From NCBI GenBank assembly GCA_963725505.1, contig CAVRYN010000005.1:62001-126000 (forward strand): a stretch of DNA of 64,000 bases, in the 5' to 3' direction. The notes beneath the pieces were generated by a model, which worked only from the letters and a program-made list of their open reading frames with translations, was not told where the DNA came from and did not search any database. This document shows positions 62,171 through 64,000 of this stretch, piece after piece. The stretch comes from Udaeobacter sp963725505 (GTDB lineage Bacteria > Verrucomicrobiota > Verrucomicrobiia > Chthoniobacterales > UBA10450). Every line of letters starts with the position of its first letter. Positions within the stretch are counted from its first letter, which is position 1. The position numbers and the translations under genes are program-made.

Positions 62171-62398
62171 TTATGCGAGGGCGAAAACGTCCAGCGGGAC
62201 AGTCTTGACGGGCCGCGCTTCATGGACGAGCCGGCGAACCCTTTCGGTAGTCTCACGCGAGAAGGTCGGCTCGCCGCAACGCTCACAGATTTGGGCGGGA
62301 ATATGTTCGACGAGGACCGGACGACCATTAATCGTGAACACCTCGCTCACAAATTCGTTTCTCGCGGCTGTGTTGCCGCAGACGTGGCAGTTAAACAT
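62171..62398 (-). CDS. YgiT-type zinc-finger protein
   Basis: 75 residues with two CxxC pairs (FNCHVCGN and AQICERCGEPTF) and a helical tail (TTERVRRLVHEARPVKTV). It is the N-terminal part of MqsA-like antitoxins without the HTH. It follows the DUF4258 gene after two bases. Confidence 0.85.
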   Translation of the reverse strand: MFNCHVCGNTAARNEFVSEVFTINGRPVLVEHIPAQICERCGEPTFSRETTERVRRLVHEARPVKTVPLDVFALA

Positions 62399-62400
62399 GG

Positions 62401-62709
62401 CTAGCTCCGTCTCCGGTAATCAACCCATTCATTCGGGTCTGGCTCATACATTGTGATAATCTTCGTCAATTGCGTCTCGGCAAACGATACCTGAAAGTGC
62501 AAGGGTCGTCCACCCGCCGTGAAACCGAGCAGCAGCGCGCTCGGCGAATATTTATCCTCGGGATAGTCCTCAATCAGCTCAGCATCTGTGCCCGCCTCTC
62601 GAATTTCCTGTTCGCTGATGTTCCGCTCGACTACACGCCGGAAAGCGTGGCGACTGAATTCAAATTTTCCCTCGGCAAGTTCCCGCCGAACATTTTCAAG
62701 CGTTTTCAT
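62401..62709 (-). CDS. DUF4258 protein (possible toxin)
   Basis: 102 residues from the ATG at 62709 (MKTLENVRRELAEGKFEFSR). The motif FSRHAFRRVVERNISEQEIR and the strand LHFQVSFAETQLTKIITMYE are typical of DUF4258, a RelE/MqsR-like fold. Gene order DUF4258-YgiT(-DUF2283) suggests a toxin-antitoxin-like module. Toxicity is not shown. Confidence 0.83.
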   Translation of the reverse strand: MKTLENVRRELAEGKFEFSRHAFRRVVERNISEQEIREAGTDAELIEDYPEDKYSPSALLLGFTAGGRPLHFQVSFAETQLTKIITMYEPDPNEWVDYRRRS

Positions 62710-63262
62710 TTGGCTGCGGCTTGAATAATGGGGCTTTCCCGACCCACCGTAAACAAAACACTGCACGCATCATAAGCCGCTCCTGGCCCGCAGTAGTCCC
62801 GCGAGTGCGGGACGAAGGAGGCTACGATGCATGAGCCCAGCAGCTGTAGAGGCAGGCGTGTCGCCTGCGAGAAGCTGTAGCAGTGTCGCTATGCGCGACA
62901 CTCCACTTGGAAAAAACCGTAGCGAGCGGCGCGTCACCGTCAGCAGCAATTGAAACTCGCTCGTTACCCGCACTCGCTCGCTCCTACCTTCGTCGCTTTA
63001 CCTTCTATCTCGGCAATCCCTTTCCTCGATTCCTGGATTCCTGGTTTCCCGATTAGGTTTTTTTGGAGTCCGAATCCGAGATCAGATAAACCAGTCCGAG
63101 CAAAAGTGAGACTGACATTGGGCTGAGCAGTCTCTTATATCTAGCGACTGACCGGACGCGTGCCGTCGATCAACGACAATCGAGGCGAGCCAACAACTAA
63201 CGTCGTCAAGGGCGGGGGAAACCTTGACGCACGTTTAGGGTGATAGATTCTTCAGGCCGCTT
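62710..63262. other. Intergenic stretch with repeats
   Basis: No gene seen. Between 62790 and 62960 are the GTCCCGCGAGTGCGGGAC hairpin, TGTAGAGGCAGGCGTGTCGC and TAGCAGTGTCGC repeats. Around 63010-63060 are TTCCTGGATTCCTGG runs. Confidence 0.5.
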
Positions 63263-63505
63263 TTAACGGCCATACCCGTATCTGTGGTGGTAGTAGCCGT
63301 GATGCCAGTATCTATGGTGATTGGACACTCCCCAATGTCCTGGGGCCCAGCCGTAATAAGCGCGTCCATTCCAATACCCCGGTCCATGGTTGTAATAAGG
63401 GCGATCATAACCGCCGATGGAGATCTCCACTGCCTTAACGGAGGGTACCAACATTCCGCTCAGACAAAACAAAGCTGCAAAAAGCAGCACTAATTTCTTT
63501 TTCAT
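63263..63505 (-). CDS. Secreted His/Tyr/Gly-rich protein
   Basis: 80 residues: signal peptide (MKKKLVLLFAALFCLSGMLV, cleavage near VKA), then YYNHGPGYWNGRAYYGW and HHRYWHHGYYHHRYGYG. Such composition could bind metals or stick to surfaces (inference). Copy B of the 44-base leader repeat lies directly upstream. Confidence 0.75.
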   Translation of the reverse strand: MKKKLVLLFAALFCLSGMLVPSVKAVEISIGGYDRPYYNHGPGYWNGRAYYGWAPGHWGVSNHHRYWHHGYYHHRYGYGR

Positions 63506-64000
63506 ATTTTAGCTTTCTAGATTCAGTTAAAGCCATCTTGGTGCATCGCGCGCACCGCTTATTGTCAGAGTCGACCCGAATCTTGTGCACGTTGAGGAAC
63601 GGGTTCGGTGGAAGGCAATCGCGGCGACAAACTTGCTTACCTTCTCAAAATCTTCTTTCGTCCCGTTTCAACGCTTTAACGATTCAACGGTTCGCGTCAC
63701 CGAAGGTTAAATGTTAAATGCTCTGCTCAGCCCTCCCAAACGTTTGCTCAGAGTTTACTCAGAGTTTAATCGCGGTGGCGAGCGGCGAGTGGCGGGCGAA
63801 CGGAGCGACTGGGATGAGCGACATAGAAGGTAAAGTTGCGAGGGAAGCAATGAGTGAGTGTGGGCAACGAGTGAGTTTCAACATTTCGGAGTTTAGATGC
63901 GCCCCCGATTTCCCGATTCAAGTCCCCCGGTGGCGAAGGGTTCTTCGCTCGCCAAAGAACGTTTCGATGTTAAGTAGGCGAACAGATGGACACAGTTTAC
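63506..64000. other. Intergenic stretch at window end
   Basis: Apart from the leader repeat no gene is seen. It holds GATGAGCGACATAGAAGG, a relative of the 53047 tandem unit. Confidence 0.45.
63518..63561 (-). repeat. 44-base repeat, copy B, in the leader of the 63505 gene
   Basis: On the minus strand it reads GGTGCGCGCGATGCACC (a 5-base-stem hairpin) followed by GATGGCTTTAACTGAATC, 12 bases before the ATG at 63505. It matches 56922-56965 with three mismatches. Confidence 0.7.

Noticed and set aside
1..64000. tRNA and rRNA genes
   Set aside because: No GTTCGAATCC-type T-loops outside coding genes and no rRNA motifs were found by eye; a tRNA scan could overturn this.

Overview
The window looks like a chromosomal segment of a soil Verrucomicrobiota bacterium, probably Chthoniobacterales/'Udaeobacter'-like. 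This is inferred from the gene set (alternative complex III beside a cbb3-like operon, the futalosine menaquinone gene mqnD, small secreted His/Tyr/Pro-rich peptides), the moderately high GC, and the dense short palindromic repeats. No phage, CRISPR array, rRNA or tRNA gene was seen.

Layout. 1-5.6 kb: end of a glutaryl-CoA-dehydrogenase-like gene, a rhodanese, a MacAB-type efflux operon (adaptor frameshifted) and a divergent ABC-2 permease. 5.7-12.5 kb: DksA-like factor, ribosomal L33 and S18, a RelE-like toxin, then a minus-strand housekeeping operon sppA - CPBP protease - thiL - tsaE - tsaB - alr. 12.5-17.7 kb: a decaying zone with a di-haem-cytochrome remnant, a long membrane-anchored gene broken by several frameshifts, mqnD, and a DNA-ligase tail. 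17.7-27.5 kb: lipoprotein, YadA-head-like surface protein, parB, M28 peptidase, a dehydrogenase, ygfZ, the mhqO/mhqD pair and a TPR lipoprotein.

27.8-39.8 kb is the centrepiece: a co-directional operon actA-B-C-D-E-F (alternative complex III, quinol to cytochrome c), a one-TM linker protein, a CcoN homologue, CcoO and a monohaem cytochrome. By an ungapped comparison from memory with Pseudomonas stutzeri CcoN, the CcoN homologue keeps both low-spin haem b ligands but has lost all three CuB histidines, the cross-linked tyrosine and the haem b3 ligand. It is predicted to be unable to reduce O2. The CcoO partner carries a Pro/Ala-rich insertion of roughly 110 residues.

39.8-64 kb is mixed: amidohydrolase, Lnt-like nitrilase, MATE pump, ankyrin protein, response regulator, HD phosphohydrolase, a cysteine-free MsrB homologue, a DapA-family aldolase with a palindromic element inside its reading frame, PFK, two NYN-domain proteins, MarC, a DUF4258/YgiT/DUF2283 cassette, and several small secreted proteins including a 51-residue Cys-rich one.

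Several families of short inverted repeats (TGTAG...CTACA, GTCATCC...GGATGAC, GTTGGACGTTGAGC tandems) pepper the window. Some have entered coding sequence or split an operon junction. At least five otherwise intact genes carry single apparent frameshifts, so assembly error and true decay both need to be considered.
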